64,000 nt of DNA from Mangrovitalea sediminis. Lineage in GTDB: Bacteria; Pseudomonadota; Gammaproteobacteria; Pseudomonadales; Oleiphilaceae. Of this stretch, positions 1-8,840 are shown piece after piece. The stretch is taken from NCBI RefSeq assembly GCF_002514725.1, contig NZ_NTLB01000004.1, positions 434,001 through 498,000 on the forward strand. Reading direction: 5' to 3'. The number at the start of each line of letters is the position of its first letter. Position 1 is the stretch's first letter. The translations under genes were made by a program, and so were the position numbers. The notes under the pieces are model-generated. The model had not been told where the DNA came from, made no database searches, and saw nothing but the letters and a program-made list of their open reading frames with translations.

Positions 1-82
1 GTTAGTCAGGAAAGCCGGAATAAAACGGAAAGGGCATATCGGAGCCAAAGCCCCGAAAATATCAGCGCATGAGCTTAGACGG

Positions 83-107
83 AAAAATCGGAGGCAGCCA
101 CTGCCTC
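83..107 (-). terminator. Rho-independent terminator of the glycine-zipper lipoprotein gene
   Basis: A perfect 7-bp stem (GAGGCAG/CTGCCTC, 91-97 and 101-107) with a 3-nt loop is followed, reading the minus strand, by a run of five T (83-87). It lies about 55 bp past the stop codon of the minus-strand gene ending at 160. Positions 1-82 are open in more than one frame but too short to assign to a gene. Confidence 0.7.
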
Positions 108-159
108 TGAGGAAATGGCGATAGGGGGGAGAGCCGGAGCCTCCCCCACGGCCGCCCGC

Positions 160-660
160 TTAATTACCGGACGATCTCGGTTCCACCCGGTAACGTTCAC
201 CGGTTTCGGTCTGATAACGCGTCAACCAGACCGCTTGCCCCTGGTAGAGATTGACCCCCAAAGGCTGCACCACCGAAATGGTGCGTCCATCCTGGGTTCG
301 CATGATGACCTGCAGGGCATCCTGGGCCGACGCGGCATTTTCCGCGTTACGCCCCAGAATCGAACCAAGAATGACCCCGCCGACCGTCATTAAGGCCTGG
401 CCGTTGCCACCGCCCACCGAGTGGCCGGCAACACCACCGACAACCGCACCGGCCAACGATCCCGCTGAGGTCGTCGACGCATTGGAGCGGATCTTGACCT
501 TGCGAACCTCCAATACCGTGGCTGGCGTCACCTGCCCCATGCTCATCGCTTCGCCAGGGGTAAAACTATTGGGACCCGGCGTCATGGTGCATCCCGTCGC
601 CACCAGCGCCAAAAGACAGCTCATCAGCACCTGCACTACCCATTTCAGTGTCGTCGTCAT
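160..660 (-). CDS. Glycine-zipper (SlyB/PcP-like) outer-membrane lipoprotein
   Basis: A 166-aa lipoprotein. The N-terminal hydrophobic segment ends in a lipobox (LVATGC, Cys24), so the mature protein should be acylated and envelope-bound. Residues about 65-105 form an alternating Gly/Ala segment (AGAVVGGVAGHSVGGG... GGVILGSILG), the glycine-zipper 2TM motif of SlyB/PcP-type proteins. These stabilise the outer membrane, but the exact role here is inferred. The C-terminus (VVQPLGVNLYQGQAVWLTRY) matches the conserved tail of the family. The ATG at 660 has GGAG about 8 nt upstream. The gene is monocistronic and diverges from the cytochrome c gene at 927. Confidence 0.85.
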   Translation of the reverse strand: MTTTLKWVVQVLMSCLLALVATGCTMTPGPNSFTPGEAMSMGQVTPATVLEVRKVKIRSNASTTSAGSLAGAVVGGVAGHSVGGGNGQALMTVGGVILGSILGRNAENAASAQDALQVIMRTQDGRTISVVQPLGVNLYQGQAVWLTRYQTETGERYRVEPRSSGN

Positions 661-926
661 GGGAATTTCTCCTTCACTCCACTGCGGACGTTACAACCTG
701 AATCAGCCTCACCTTATGCAACCGTAAGGCGACGCTCAAGCCTGCACGATAGGTTCGCATGAGTGAAGGTCATGCACTTTGAGACGGATCAATAAGCGCT
801 CTGATGACGGTAGTTGATAGAAATCAATACTGACGGATGCCGTTCACGGTTATCTTGTTGTTATGATTTATTGCACATTACAACGAAAAAAGCCTGTCAT
901 CGGCCATCTTTAAGGAGTCAGTCGAC
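661..926. other. Divergent intergenic region (lipoprotein / cytochrome c)
   Basis: This 266-bp stretch has no convincing gene. It carries the start region of the minus-strand lipoprotein gene and, in its right half, the Fnr box and a -10-like element of the cytochrome c promoter, listed separately. Confidence 0.6.
814..856 (+). promoter_or_regulatory. Fnr/Anr box and class II promoter of the cytochrome c gene
   Basis: A perfect match to the Fnr/Anr consensus TTGAT-N4-ATCAA lies at 814-827 (spacer AGAA). A -10-like hexamer TATCTT at 851-856 would place the transcription start near 862, putting the box centre (820.5) at about -41.5, the class II activator position of Fnr. An alternative -10, TATGAT (862-867), would put the box near -53. 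The only downstream gene is the cytochrome c at 927. An fnr gene is encoded at 16652. Confidence 0.75.
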
Positions 927-1286
927 GTGAAACATTGCAATGGAATTCTCGCCACCTTTCTGACAGGCGCCCTATTGGGCCTGACCACCAGCCTCGCCAG
1001 TGCTGCGACAGATCCCGCAGTGGCGCAGCAACTGAAGTCATACATCAACAGTAAAGGGCTGTCCTGCATGGGCTGCCACGGTATCGAGCAGAAGAAAATC
1101 GGTCCGGCCTGGATCGACGTATCGAAAAAATTCGCCGGTAATCCCAAGGAAATCCAGATGCTGACCGACCGCATCCACAAAGGCGGCTCCGGAACCTGGG
1201 GCTCTATCCCAATGCCGGGCAATATGGCGACAGACAAGCAATCCGCCGAAATCGCCAAAATGATTGCGGCGCTTTACAAGAAATAA
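927..1286 (+). CDS. Periplasmic class I cytochrome c (c-551/c-552 type)
   Basis: A 119-aa precursor: a signal peptide (about residues 1-27, cleavage after ASA) followed by a mature domain of about 92 aa. It has a single heme-binding CMGCH motif (residues 47-51) and a distal Met ligand in the IPMPGNM segment near the C-terminus. The GTWGSIPMP pattern is typical of cytochrome c-551/c-552 electron carriers that feed periplasmic nitrite reductase or peroxidase. Start is GTG at 927 with AAGGAG upstream. No denitrification gene is nearby, so the partner is unknown. Regulation by low oxygen is inferred from the perfect Fnr box upstream. Confidence 0.88.
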   Translation: MKHCNGILATFLTGALLGLTTSLASAATDPAVAQQLKSYINSKGLSCMGCHGIEQKKIGPAWIDVSKKFAGNPKEIQMLTDRIHKGGSGTWGSIPMPGNMATDKQSAEIAKMIAALYKK

Positions 1287-1293
1287 AGGGAAA

Positions 1294-1324
1294 CCATCGG
1301 CCGGAGCACAGGTCCGGCCGATGG
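1294..1324. terminator. Convergent hairpin terminator
   Basis: A perfect 12-bp stem (1294-1305 with 1313-1324) and 7-nt loop sit exactly between the convergent cytochrome c gene and the TPM gene. Neither side has a long T run, so termination efficiency is uncertain, but the position fits a bidirectional terminator. Confidence 0.6.
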
Positions 1325-1327
1325 ACG

Positions 1328-1942
1328 TCAAAGAATGACGAGGTGATTGGGCAATTCGTTTTTTGACTCTGTGGCAGGTACGTGGGTCTTCAGCAATTCC
1401 CCCGTACGTCCGATGCAGTCGAGAAAACCCTGTAACGTCTCCCCCCGCTTCACCTGCCGGGTGAAATTATCCACGATGCTTTGCCAGTCTTCCGGCGTGA
1501 CAAACCGATTGATGCCCCGGTCGGCGAGGATTTCCACATAGCGCTCCGCCTCCGAAACAAAGATCAGGACGCCGGTGTCCCCCTTCGTATGATGTAGCTG
1601 TTGCGCCAGAAACTGTATCCGCGCAAGCGCTGCCGCACGCCGAAACCTTACCGCCTTCGGCACCAGGCGGCGATAGATCGGCTGCCAGCGAAACAGCACT
1701 GCCAGCAGCACAAACAGCACCCACTGCAACAGCAGCCAATCATGGCCACTAAGCCACCAGGGGCCGAGACTGGCCAAGCCGGGAACCACCAGCGCGATCA
1801 TGGCCGCCCATAATGTGGAGACCCAGGTATAGTCGTCGGCATGGTGAGCGAGCACCGTCACCAGCTCAGCGTCGGTGTCTTTCTCGACAGCGGCAATGGC
1901 ATCCGCGACACGCTGTTTATCCTGTTCCGTCAGTCGTTTCAC
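1328..1942 (-). CDS. TPM-domain membrane protein
   Basis: A 204-aa protein with an N-terminal cytoplasmic-type segment, two to three hydrophobic segments at about residues 45-95, and a C-terminal TPM domain containing the VSEAERYVEILADRGIN core (TLP18.3/Psb32/MOLO-1 family). The GTG start at 1942 is preferred to the TTG at 1948 because GGGAGG lies 6 nt before the GTG. That GTG overlaps the last base of the upstream gene's TAG stop, so translation is probably coupled. Third gene of the lemA-ygcG-TPM operon. The biochemical function of this bacterial branch is not established. Confidence 0.8.
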   Translation of the reverse strand: MKRLTEQDKQRVADAIAAVEKDTDAELVTVLAHHADDYTWVSTLWAAMIALVVPGLASLGPWWLSGHDWLLLQWVLFVLLAVLFRWQPIYRRLVPKAVRFRRAAALARIQFLAQQLHHTKGDTGVLIFVSEAERYVEILADRGINRFVTPEDWQSIVDNFTRQVKRGETLQGFLDCIGRTGELLKTHVPATESKNELPNHLVIL

Positions 1943-2682
1943 TACCAACCTCCCGAGGCGCCGCCGCCTCCAAATCCGCCGCCACCGCCGGAGAATCCGC
2001 CTCCGCCGCCGAGGCCACCACCGAATCCACCGCCCGGACCGCCAAAACCGCCGTACCAGAACCCCCCTCGGCGTCGGCCGAAGCCGCCACCACCGCCCCC
2101 GAAAAAGCTGCCGAAGACCATGATGCCGATCACGATGACAAAGATGAGGGAAAACAGGTTACGGCTCGGTGGATTTCGGTCGCGAGCTTTGGGGATCGCG
2201 GTCGCGTCCCCCTGAAGCAGCGCGATAATCGCGCCGGCGCCATCGACAATCCCCTGGCTGACCTGCCCCTTGCGGAAATCCGGCAGGATAATCCCCTGAA
2301 TGATACGAGAGGAAAGTGCATCCGTGAGCTGGCCCTCAAGCCCATAGCCCACCTCGATGCGCACTTTGCGCTCCTTCTTGGCCACAATCAGCAGCACACC
2401 GTTATTTTTTTCTTTCTGCCCGATACCCCAATGACGCCCCAACTGGTAGCCAAAGTCCTCGATGGTGTAACCCTGCAAATCGGGCAGTGTCACCACAACC
2501 AGCTGATTCGTCGTCTTCTGCTCAAACGCCCGCAATTCGGCCGACAGCTGCTGCTGCGCCTGGGCACTGAGCATATGGGCGTCATCCACGACGGGCCCCG
2601 TCAGTGCAGGGAACTGTGGGGCCGCGACGCTCCACGGCGCCGTCAGCATCAACAGCGCAAACGCCCACACCCGAACCGCCAT
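1942..2682 (-). CDS. YgcG-type TPM-domain protein with Gly-rich tail
   Basis: A 246-aa protein with a signal peptide (about residues 1-20, MAVRVWAFALLMLTAPWSVA), a periplasmic TPM domain (about 25-150, with VVTLPDLQGYTIEDFGYQLG and KKERKVRIEVGYGLEG landmarks), one transmembrane segment (about 178-195, FSLIFVIVIGIMVFGSFF) and a low-complexity Gly/Phe/Arg tail ending in SGGW. This architecture is that of YgcG proteins, which regularly follow lemA. The start overlaps the lemA stop (TGATG), indicating coupling. Function is unknown; the protein is probably membrane-anchored. Confidence 0.85.
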   Translation of the reverse strand: MAVRVWAFALLMLTAPWSVAAPQFPALTGPVVDDAHMLSAQAQQQLSAELRAFEQKTTNQLVVVTLPDLQGYTIEDFGYQLGRHWGIGQKEKNNGVLLIVAKKERKVRIEVGYGLEGQLTDALSSRIIQGIILPDFRKGQVSQGIVDGAGAIIALLQGDATAIPKARDRNPPSRNLFSLIFVIVIGIMVFGSFFGGGGGGFGRRRGGFWYGGFGGPGGGFGGGLGGGGGFSGGGGGFGGGGASGGW

Positions 2683-3314
2683 CAGAACTTCACCTGTGGC
2701 GCCTGTTCCGCATTCGGCGCCGTCGCCTGGAACGATTCGTGAGGCTTCATATCGCTGTATAGCAGGCTATGCCAGATTCGGCCGGGGAAAGTCCGGATTT
2801 CGGTGTTGTACTTCTGTACTGCCAGAATGTAGTCACGACGGGCAATAGCGATGCGGTTTTCCGTGCCCTCCAATTGCGACTGTAGCGCCAGGAAGTTCTG
2901 ATTGGCCTTGAGATCCGGATAGCGTTCGACCACCACCATCAGGCGGCTCAGCGCGCCTGTCAATTGGGCCTGGGCTTGTTCGAACTGCTTCATCTTCTTG
3001 GGATCGTTGATGGTCCGCTCATCCACCTGGACCGAACCCACCTTGGCCCGCGCCTGTACCACGGCTTCCAGCGTATCCTTCTCATGTGCGGCATAGCCTT
3101 TGACCGTCGCCACCAGGTTGGGGATCAGGTCTGCGCGGCGCTGATACTGGTTCTGCACCTGAGCCCAGGCTGCCTTAACCTGCTCGTCATAGGCCGGAAT
3201 GTTGTTGATGCCGCAGCCGGAAAGGAACAGGGTCAACAACATCAGCAAACCAACGCGACCACCGGGCGGCAGGCGAAGAGGGAAGCGGGGAAGCGAAACG
3301 GTACGACTCGTCAT
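2682..3314 (-). CDS. lemA: LemA family lipoprotein
   Basis: A 210-aa LemA protein. The N-terminus has a hydrophobic segment and lipobox (LFLSGC), then the family signature (AWAQVQNQYQRRADLIPNLV and KGYAAHEKDTLEAVVQARAKV) followed by a long helical bundle and ...FPGRIWHSLLYSDMKPH near the end. LemA proteins are membrane-anchored helical proteins of uncertain role, nearly always encoded beside TPM/YgcG proteins as here. First gene of the minus-strand operon 3314-1328. The 170 bp upstream show no clear promoter motif. Confidence 0.9.
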   Translation of the reverse strand: MTSRTVSLPRFPLRLPPGGRVGLLMLLTLFLSGCGINNIPAYDEQVKAAWAQVQNQYQRRADLIPNLVATVKGYAAHEKDTLEAVVQARAKVGSVQVDERTINDPKKMKQFEQAQAQLTGALSRLMVVVERYPDLKANQNFLALQSQLEGTENRIAIARRDYILAVQKYNTEIRTFPGRIWHSLLYSDMKPHESFQATAPNAEQAPQVKF

Positions 3315-3483
3315 GCGAAGGTCTCCTACCTGTCATGTGGGTTGCGGTCCGGTGCAACAGGATACGACGGGGAAGCATCGTGCTGCTGCCAAGGGCCGAA
3401 AACGGTTTTCAGCCGGTCCACCGCGAACTGGAACGTATTGTGGCGATTTGTCCGCCGACACGCCATCCCCCGTCGATGAACCC

Positions 3484-4692
3484 TTAACGATGAATGGCCC
3501 TCGCCTCCTGTAAATCCGGTCGCGGTGACCAGGCAAGCCACAGGGAAAGGCTCAAGGTACCGGCCAGCACCAGCAGGGATGCGCCTATCACGCCGTCCCA
3601 TCCCGCCCAATGCCAGAAAGGATCCAGATAGAGGCTGCCGGTGCTTGCCCCGACGTAATAGAACACCAGATACAGGGATGAGGCACTTGCCCGCGAATGT
3701 GGCGCCTGACGACTGACCCAGCCGCTATTGGTCGAGTGGGTCAGGAAGAAGCCAAAGGCGTTGAGGAGAAACCCCAGCACGATGGTCGGTAACCAGGGCA
3801 ACAACGTCACCAGCGAACCGGCCATGAACACCAGAATGCCCAGCGCCATCACCCAGGGCTGCGGCAGATACCGCGCAATACGGCCAGACAGGGCCGACGC
3901 CAGCGTGCCGCTCAGGTAGGTCAGGAACAGCAGGCCAATGAGGCTTGCCGGCAACTGGTGCGGCGGTCCCGATAACAGGAACGTCACATAGCTGTACTGA
4001 TTGATGAAGATGAAAAAGTTGAACCCGCCGATCAGGTAAGCCACGATCAGAATCGGGTTTGACAGGTGTCCCAGCAGATTCCTGGCCATCACCTTCATGT
4101 TCAGTGGCTGCGCATTGAAGTGCTGGGATTTCGGTAACAGGCTCACGAATATCACCATGCAGACGATGCTGATCATTGCCATTACCCGGAACGCCCAGGC
4201 CCACCCCAGACTCTCGCCGACAAAGCCCCCGATCAGCCTGCCGCCGATCCCACCCAGGGTGTTGGCGCTGATGTAAAAACCGACAGCGGCGGTCAGGGCT
4301 GTGGGGGAAAACTCATCCCCCATGTAAGCAATCGCGATCGCCGGCAAACCGCCCAGGCAAAAGCCCTGCAGAGCCCGCAATAGCAACAACGAGGGATAGT
4401 GGTGGATGAATCCCAGCATCAGGGTGATGAGGGTTGCCCCTGTCATGCTGATCAACATCGGCCAACGCCGACCGACACTGTCCGATAGACTTCCGTAGAA
4501 CAGAAGCGATAACCCCAATGTCAGCGTGCCGATAGTCAGGCTCCAGCCCGCCATTAGCGTGGAAACGCCAAAGGAGTGCCCCAGCATCGGCAACAGCGGT
4601 TGCGGGACATAGAGATTGGCGAAGATCATAAAGGACCCGAGACAGAGCGCCAGGGTCACACGCCAGAAGGCAGCGGTGCGGTATTCGATCAT
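3484..4692 (-). CDS. MFS transporter (YnfM-like)
   Basis: A 402-aa protein with 12 predicted hydrophobic segments and MFS landmarks: the loop 2-3 motif LLFYGSLSDSVGRRWPM and the TM4-5 segment FCLGGLPAIAIAYMGDEF. It resembles inner-membrane drug or arabinose exporters of the YnfM/YdhP type, so proton-driven efflux is likely; the substrate cannot be read from sequence. It lies 132 bp downstream of the GntR regulator on the same strand but no operator was found between them, so co-regulation is unproven. Confidence 0.85.
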   Translation of the reverse strand: MIEYRTAAFWRVTLALCLGSFMIFANLYVPQPLLPMLGHSFGVSTLMAGWSLTIGTLTLGLSLLFYGSLSDSVGRRWPMLISMTGATLITLMLGFIHHYPSLLLLRALQGFCLGGLPAIAIAYMGDEFSPTALTAAVGFYISANTLGGIGGRLIGGFVGESLGWAWAFRVMAMISIVCMVIFVSLLPKSQHFNAQPLNMKVMARNLLGHLSNPILIVAYLIGGFNFFIFINQYSYVTFLLSGPPHQLPASLIGLLFLTYLSGTLASALSGRIARYLPQPWVMALGILVFMAGSLVTLLPWLPTIVLGFLLNAFGFFLTHSTNSGWVSRQAPHSRASASSLYLVFYYVGASTGSLYLDPFWHWAGWDGVIGASLLVLAGTLSLSLWLAWSPRPDLQEARAIHR

Positions 4693-4824
4693 GACAGGAA
4701 CAACAGTACGCTCATCGGAGAGTGATGGCCCGACTCTAGCAGCCGGAGGGCAATCATAGAACTAAATAGGGGCTATCGCGTTCAAAAGGAGGCCTCGATC
4801 GCCCGAACACGCCAGGCAACCCCA

Positions 4825-5577
4825 TCATCCCGACGGATCTTCAGCCGTCTCGACCGATATCGCGACATCGCTTTCACTCCGCAACCCTTCCACCGGATTC
4901 AATCCCTTGGTAATGCCGATATGGGTCTCCATAGCCTCACGCGCCCGCTCCGGATCCCGGCTGCGGATGGCTTCGTAGATATCGCGGTGATGCTTTTGCA
5001 ACAGTTTGAACTGCTCGTCAGAGAGCAGAATCTTTTCCCGGTACTGGGAAATGATGGGAATCATAATGCTGCTGATGGAGATGATCTGGTGCAGGTAGAG
5101 CGTATTGCCCACCATTTCCGCCACAGTGCGGTGAAAATCCAGATCCAGTGAGGTGATGCGCTCACGACTCTTACTGGTTTCCATGCCATGGACGATATCC
5201 CCAAGATGCGCGATCTGTTCCGGCGTATGGTTAAGCGCCGCTTTCGCAGCGGCCCAGCCTTCCAGCAACTCGCGTAATTCCGCCAACTCCCGGAACGCCC
5301 GCACCGACTGGCTGACCTGATCCTTCAGGGTATTAGGCAGCAAAGCCCCGGTGATCGACTTGATATAGTTGCCATTACCCCGGGTCTCCAGGTAGCCGGT
5401 AAAGATCAACTCCTTGATCGCATCACGCACCGGAGGACGGCTGACCCCCAACTGGGCGGCCAGTTGCCGTTCACTGGGCAGGCGATCCCCCGGTTGCAAC
5501 TTGCCGTCGCGGATCACATCCTTGATCTGATCGACGATCAGGGCCGATATTTTCTGTTGTTTGATTTCCTTGAACAT
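4825..5577 (-). CDS. GntR/FCD transcriptional regulator (LldR/PdhR-like)
   Basis: A 250-aa regulator. The N-terminal winged helix (about residues 10-75) carries the GntR signature LQPGDRLPSERQLAAQLGVSR. The C-terminal FCD effector domain (about 95-225) keeps the metal-site pattern: Asp/His in SLDLDFHRTV, His in HHRDIYEAI and His in METHIG. The ATG at 5577 was chosen over an upstream in-frame start because it removes a long overlap with the dehydrogenase gene and follows AGGTG. It lies 32 bp downstream of the D-lactate dehydrogenase gene, in the same direction. FCD regulators of this group answer to lactate, pyruvate or glycolate; a role as D-lactate-responsive repressor is inferred from the neighbour and the operators at 8576 and 8841. 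Confidence 0.85.
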   Translation of the reverse strand: MFKEIKQQKISALIVDQIKDVIRDGKLQPGDRLPSERQLAAQLGVSRPPVRDAIKELIFTGYLETRGNGNYIKSITGALLPNTLKDQVSQSVRAFRELAELRELLEGWAAAKAALNHTPEQIAHLGDIVHGMETSKSRERITSLDLDFHRTVAEMVGNTLYLHQIISISSIMIPIISQYREKILLSDEQFKLLQKHHRDIYEAIRSRDPERAREAMETHIGITKGLNPVEGLRSESDVAISVETAEDPSG

Positions 5578-5609
5578 GGGCACCTGTCTTTTTCCGGGAG
5601 TGGCGCATT

Positions 5610-8498
5610 CTAGCCCCGTTTCAGTTCCATCGGCACAGCTTCCGTCACGCGGGGTGTCTGACTGACTTCGTCCAGCAGATAAAACAACGAACGGTAGGGT
5701 ACCCCCGTATGACTGGACAGACCGATCTCGCAAGTCAGGTTCGTTGAGTACCCCTGGCTGCAGTTGCCGACGAGCGCCGGTGTCAGCGTCTCCAGCGCCG
5801 ACTCGTTAAGTTCCGGCGTAAAGAAGCCCTTGTCCCCGGCAAAACCACAACATCCCACATCTGGTGGCACAACAACCTGCACAGCGCAGCGACGAACGAC
5901 CTTCAGGAAGTTCTCGTTCAATCCCATCTTGCGAGCACTGCAGGTGAGATGAAGCAGTATCGGCTCAGCCTTCGGCTGGATCGGCAGCTTATCGATCAGG
6001 AAACGCTCCGCAAAAACGATCGGCTCGTACAGTTGCAGATACGACGGCAGGGTTTCCCGCATCAGCTTCAGGCAGGGACTGGTGTCGCACAGAATCGGGT
6101 GACGACCGCCATCGCTGGCTCGCTCCAGTGCCGTGGCGAGACGGGATTGCGCCTCACGTTCAGCCTCGACAAACCCCTTGCCCTCGAAACTTTTGCCACA
6201 GCAGAGATCCTTCAGCCCTTCCGGGTACACGACGGCAAAACCGGCCCGACGGAGTACCCGGGCGACAACGTCCGGAAGGTTTTCCGAGGTCGGTGAGGCC
6301 GCATCGCAGGCTGTTGGCGCACCGAAGGTCCGGGCCGCGCAGCTGGGCAGATACACGACTTTCGGCAACGCCGGCTCAGACATCCAGCGAACAGGCTCGA
6401 ACCCCGCAGCCGCAGGCAGCGCAGGCGTCCATGCCGGAAAACGCCCAAGGCTGACGCTTCGCAGGATGGTCGATACCCGCTGCATCGCATAATCCCCCAG
6501 GAGGCGACGCCCAAATCGCGTCATCGTCAGCCCGAAGGCAAACAGTCGACTCAGGGCTCCCATATGATGGGCAAAACGTACCGCCACCCATTCGGCCAGG
6601 GGACTGTGGGACGTCTGCCGCAGCGACTTGATCAGCTTTCCGGTGTCGATATCGACCGGACAGCGCGTGGCGCAGAGACCATCGGTCGCACAGGTCCGGT
6701 CCCCCAGGTAGTCGAACGCCTTTTGCAGCTTCCGCAGCGTCGACCTTTCGCCGCCATCTCGCATCAGGCGATTGATTTCCCGCCACAGCACGATGCGCTG
6801 CCGGGGCGTGATACTGAGGTTTTTCGACGGACAGGCCACCTCGCAGAAACCGCACTCGATGCATTTGTCGATCACCTCATGGGCAGCCGGCATCGGTTTC
6901 AGGTTCTTCAGATGGAGGCGGGCGTCATCGGTCAACAGAACACCCGGATTGAGAATATTCAGCGGGTCCAGCAGGCTTTTCAGCTCCCGCATCAGTTGCG
7001 TGGCCTGACGTCCCCATTCCTTTTCGACAAAGGGAGCCATATTCCGTCCCGTGCCATGCTCCGCCTTCAGAGAGCCGTCATAACGATCCACCACCAGATC
7101 CGCGACAGCCTGCATAAAACCGGCGTAGCGATCGACTTCAGCGGGGTCGTCAAAATTCTGGGTAAAGACGAAATGCACATTTCCGGCCAAGGCATGGCCG
7201 AAGATAATCGCCTCGTCATAGCCATGGGCCTTGAACAGCTGCTGCAGTTCGACGATAGCATCAGCCAGACGCGCCAAAGGAAAGGCCACATCTTCGATGA
7301 TGACCGTCGTGCCCTTCTCGCGAATATGCCCAAGGGCGGGAAACAGTCCCTTGCGGATTCCCCACAGGGCCGCATTGCGGCGGGCATCGGTGGAAAAACT
7401 GACCGGGAACAACGGATCGCCGGCTGAAAGCAGACCCCGAAGATCCTCCATCTGCTGTTCGAGCAGGCTGGCCTCGGCCGCACGGGTCTCCACCAGCAGC
7501 GCAGCAGTACCCGCAGGCAGCGTGCGCAGATCGACACCGACATCGCTTCGGTCTTCGATCGATCGCAGACTGGCCCGATCGATCAGTTCGGCGGCAGACA
7601 CCGCAGCATCCCGCACCGCTTCCACCATTCTGCAGGCTTTGTGCACGTCCGGATAGAACACCAGGGCCGTCGCCTTATGGGGGTGATCGTGCACCGTGTG
7701 GTAGGTAATCTCAGAGATAAACCCAAGTGTGCCCTCCGAGCCGATCAACAGGTGCTGCAGGATATCGATCGGGTCCTCATAGTCGAGCAAGGCGTTGAGG
7801 CTGTAGCCGGTCGTATTCTTGATGCGGAACTTCTCCCGAATGCGGGCGGATAGAACGGCATCCGCCCGCACCCTCGCACCCAATTCGGCAAGCCCCCGGC
7901 AAAGTCCTGTCTTTTCGCGGAAAAAGCGTTCGCGGCTCTGGGCATCGCCGGTATCCAATACATAGCCATCATGCAGAACCAGGCGCATGCCTGCCAAAGT
8001 CCGATAGCTGTTCTGATCCGTGCCGCAACACATGCCACTGGCGTTGTTTGCGGCAATGCCACCGATCATGGCGGAGTCGATGGACGCCGGGTCAGGACCG
8101 ATCTTGCGGGCAAAGGGGGCCAGATGCCGATTGGCCTGAGCGCCGGTCAGTCCCGGCTGCAAACGAATACGCTGGCCGGCGTCGAGCACTTCATGCCCAG
8201 TCCAATGCTGATCGAGCTTGACCAACACCGCATCGGTGATCGCCTGTCCAGAGAGACTGGTTCCACCCGCGCGGAAGGTGATCGGGATCTGCCACTGATG
8301 AGCGCTGTCCAGGATACGCACCACCTCGTCCTCGCAGCTCACCTTAACCACCAAACGCGGAACCAGGCGGTAGAAGCTGGCGTCGGTGCCGTACGCCAAC
8401 CGACGGGGATAATCCTCAATGACCTGATCCTGCGACAGGAAACTCCTCAAATCATCCAGAAATGCCGGATAACCCGGTAGCTCAGACGCGTTATTCAT
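5610..8498 (-). CDS. FAD/Fe-S D-lactate dehydrogenase (Dld-II type)
   Basis: A 962-aa flavo-iron-sulfur enzyme. Domains in order: FAD_binding_4 (about 35-260; ITFRAGGTSLSGQ and PDPASIDSAMIGGIAANNASG), FAD-oxidase C-terminal domain (to about 530), two ferredoxin-like clusters (CIECGFCEVACP and CATDGLCATRCP, about 575-665), and paired CCG domains (CCGKSFEGKG and VGCCGFAGDKG) near the C-terminus. This layout matches the membrane-associated Dld-II that oxidises D-lactate to pyruvate and passes electrons to the quinone pool; other 2-hydroxyacids are possible. The ATG at 8498 is favoured over a GTG at 8513 because GAGGTGG precedes the ATG at normal distance. It is followed by the FCD regulator. Confidence 0.85.
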   Translation of the reverse strand: MNNASELPGYPAFLDDLRSFLSQDQVIEDYPRRLAYGTDASFYRLVPRLVVKVSCEDEVVRILDSAHQWQIPITFRAGGTSLSGQAITDAVLVKLDQHWTGHEVLDAGQRIRLQPGLTGAQANRHLAPFARKIGPDPASIDSAMIGGIAANNASGMCCGTDQNSYRTLAGMRLVLHDGYVLDTGDAQSRERFFREKTGLCRGLAELGARVRADAVLSARIREKFRIKNTTGYSLNALLDYEDPIDILQHLLIGSEGTLGFISEITYHTVHDHPHKATALVFYPDVHKACRMVEAVRDAAVSAAELIDRASLRSIEDRSDVGVDLRTLPAGTAALLVETRAAEASLLEQQMEDLRGLLSAGDPLFPVSFSTDARRNAALWGIRKGLFPALGHIREKGTTVIIEDVAFPLARLADAIVELQQLFKAHGYDEAIIFGHALAGNVHFVFTQNFDDPAEVDRYAGFMQAVADLVVDRYDGSLKAEHGTGRNMAPFVEKEWGRQATQLMRELKSLLDPLNILNPGVLLTDDARLHLKNLKPMPAAHEVIDKCIECGFCEVACPSKNLSITPRQRIVLWREINRLMRDGGERSTLRKLQKAFDYLGDRTCATDGLCATRCPVDIDTGKLIKSLRQTSHSPLAEWVAVRFAHHMGALSRLFAFGLTMTRFGRRLLGDYAMQRVSTILRSVSLGRFPAWTPALPAAAGFEPVRWMSEPALPKVVYLPSCAARTFGAPTACDAASPTSENLPDVVARVLRRAGFAVVYPEGLKDLCCGKSFEGKGFVEAEREAQSRLATALERASDGGRHPILCDTSPCLKLMRETLPSYLQLYEPIVFAERFLIDKLPIQPKAEPILLHLTCSARKMGLNENFLKVVRRCAVQVVVPPDVGCCGFAGDKGFFTPELNESALETLTPALVGNCSQGYSTNLTCEIGLSSHTGVPYRSLFYLLDEVSQTPRVTEAVPMELKRG

Positions 8499-8575
8499 AA
8501 CAGCACGGACCACCTCGATCTGCGATATCTGACGTCAGACGACCGTCAGTTGCCTTACAGCGTCACCTTTCTTTA

Positions 8576-8592
8576 TTTTGGTAATACCAAAA
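8576..8592. promoter_or_regulatory. Palindromic GntR/FCD-type operator upstream of D-lactate dehydrogenase
   Basis: A perfect 17-bp palindrome, TTTTGGTA-A-TACCAAAA, lies 78 bp upstream of the dehydrogenase start. Its core has the TTGGTnnnACCAA pattern bound by LldR/PdhR-type FCD regulators in other proteobacteria. The cognate regulator is probably the gene at 4825-5577; binding is inferred. Confidence 0.7.
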
Positions 8593-8840
8593 TCCATTCA
8601 CAGCACCCTATCGGGATTTTCGCGGGGCATCAACTGTTAATGGACTTGATGCCGCGGAGCACAGCAAGGAGACGAACGCCATCATTTCATCGCCAACGAC
8701 ATATCATTTAATACATTGATACTTATTATTTTAATTTCACAAAAACCTATCACTCCCTCTATAACCGGACTGCGCTGATGCCATGCACTGTCGTTTGTAC
8801 CCACCGAAAATTCATTTGACAGCCCATCATCGGAGTGAAA

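Noticed and set aside
1-82. Possible end of a plus-strand gene entering from the left edge (open to a TGA at about 70)
   Set aside because: Too short and compositionally odd; other frames are open as well.
1813-2742. Long plus-strand frames opposite ygcG rich in Pro/Ala
   Set aside because: They are shadows of the Gly-rich ygcG coding strand; low-complexity composition and no ribosome binding site.
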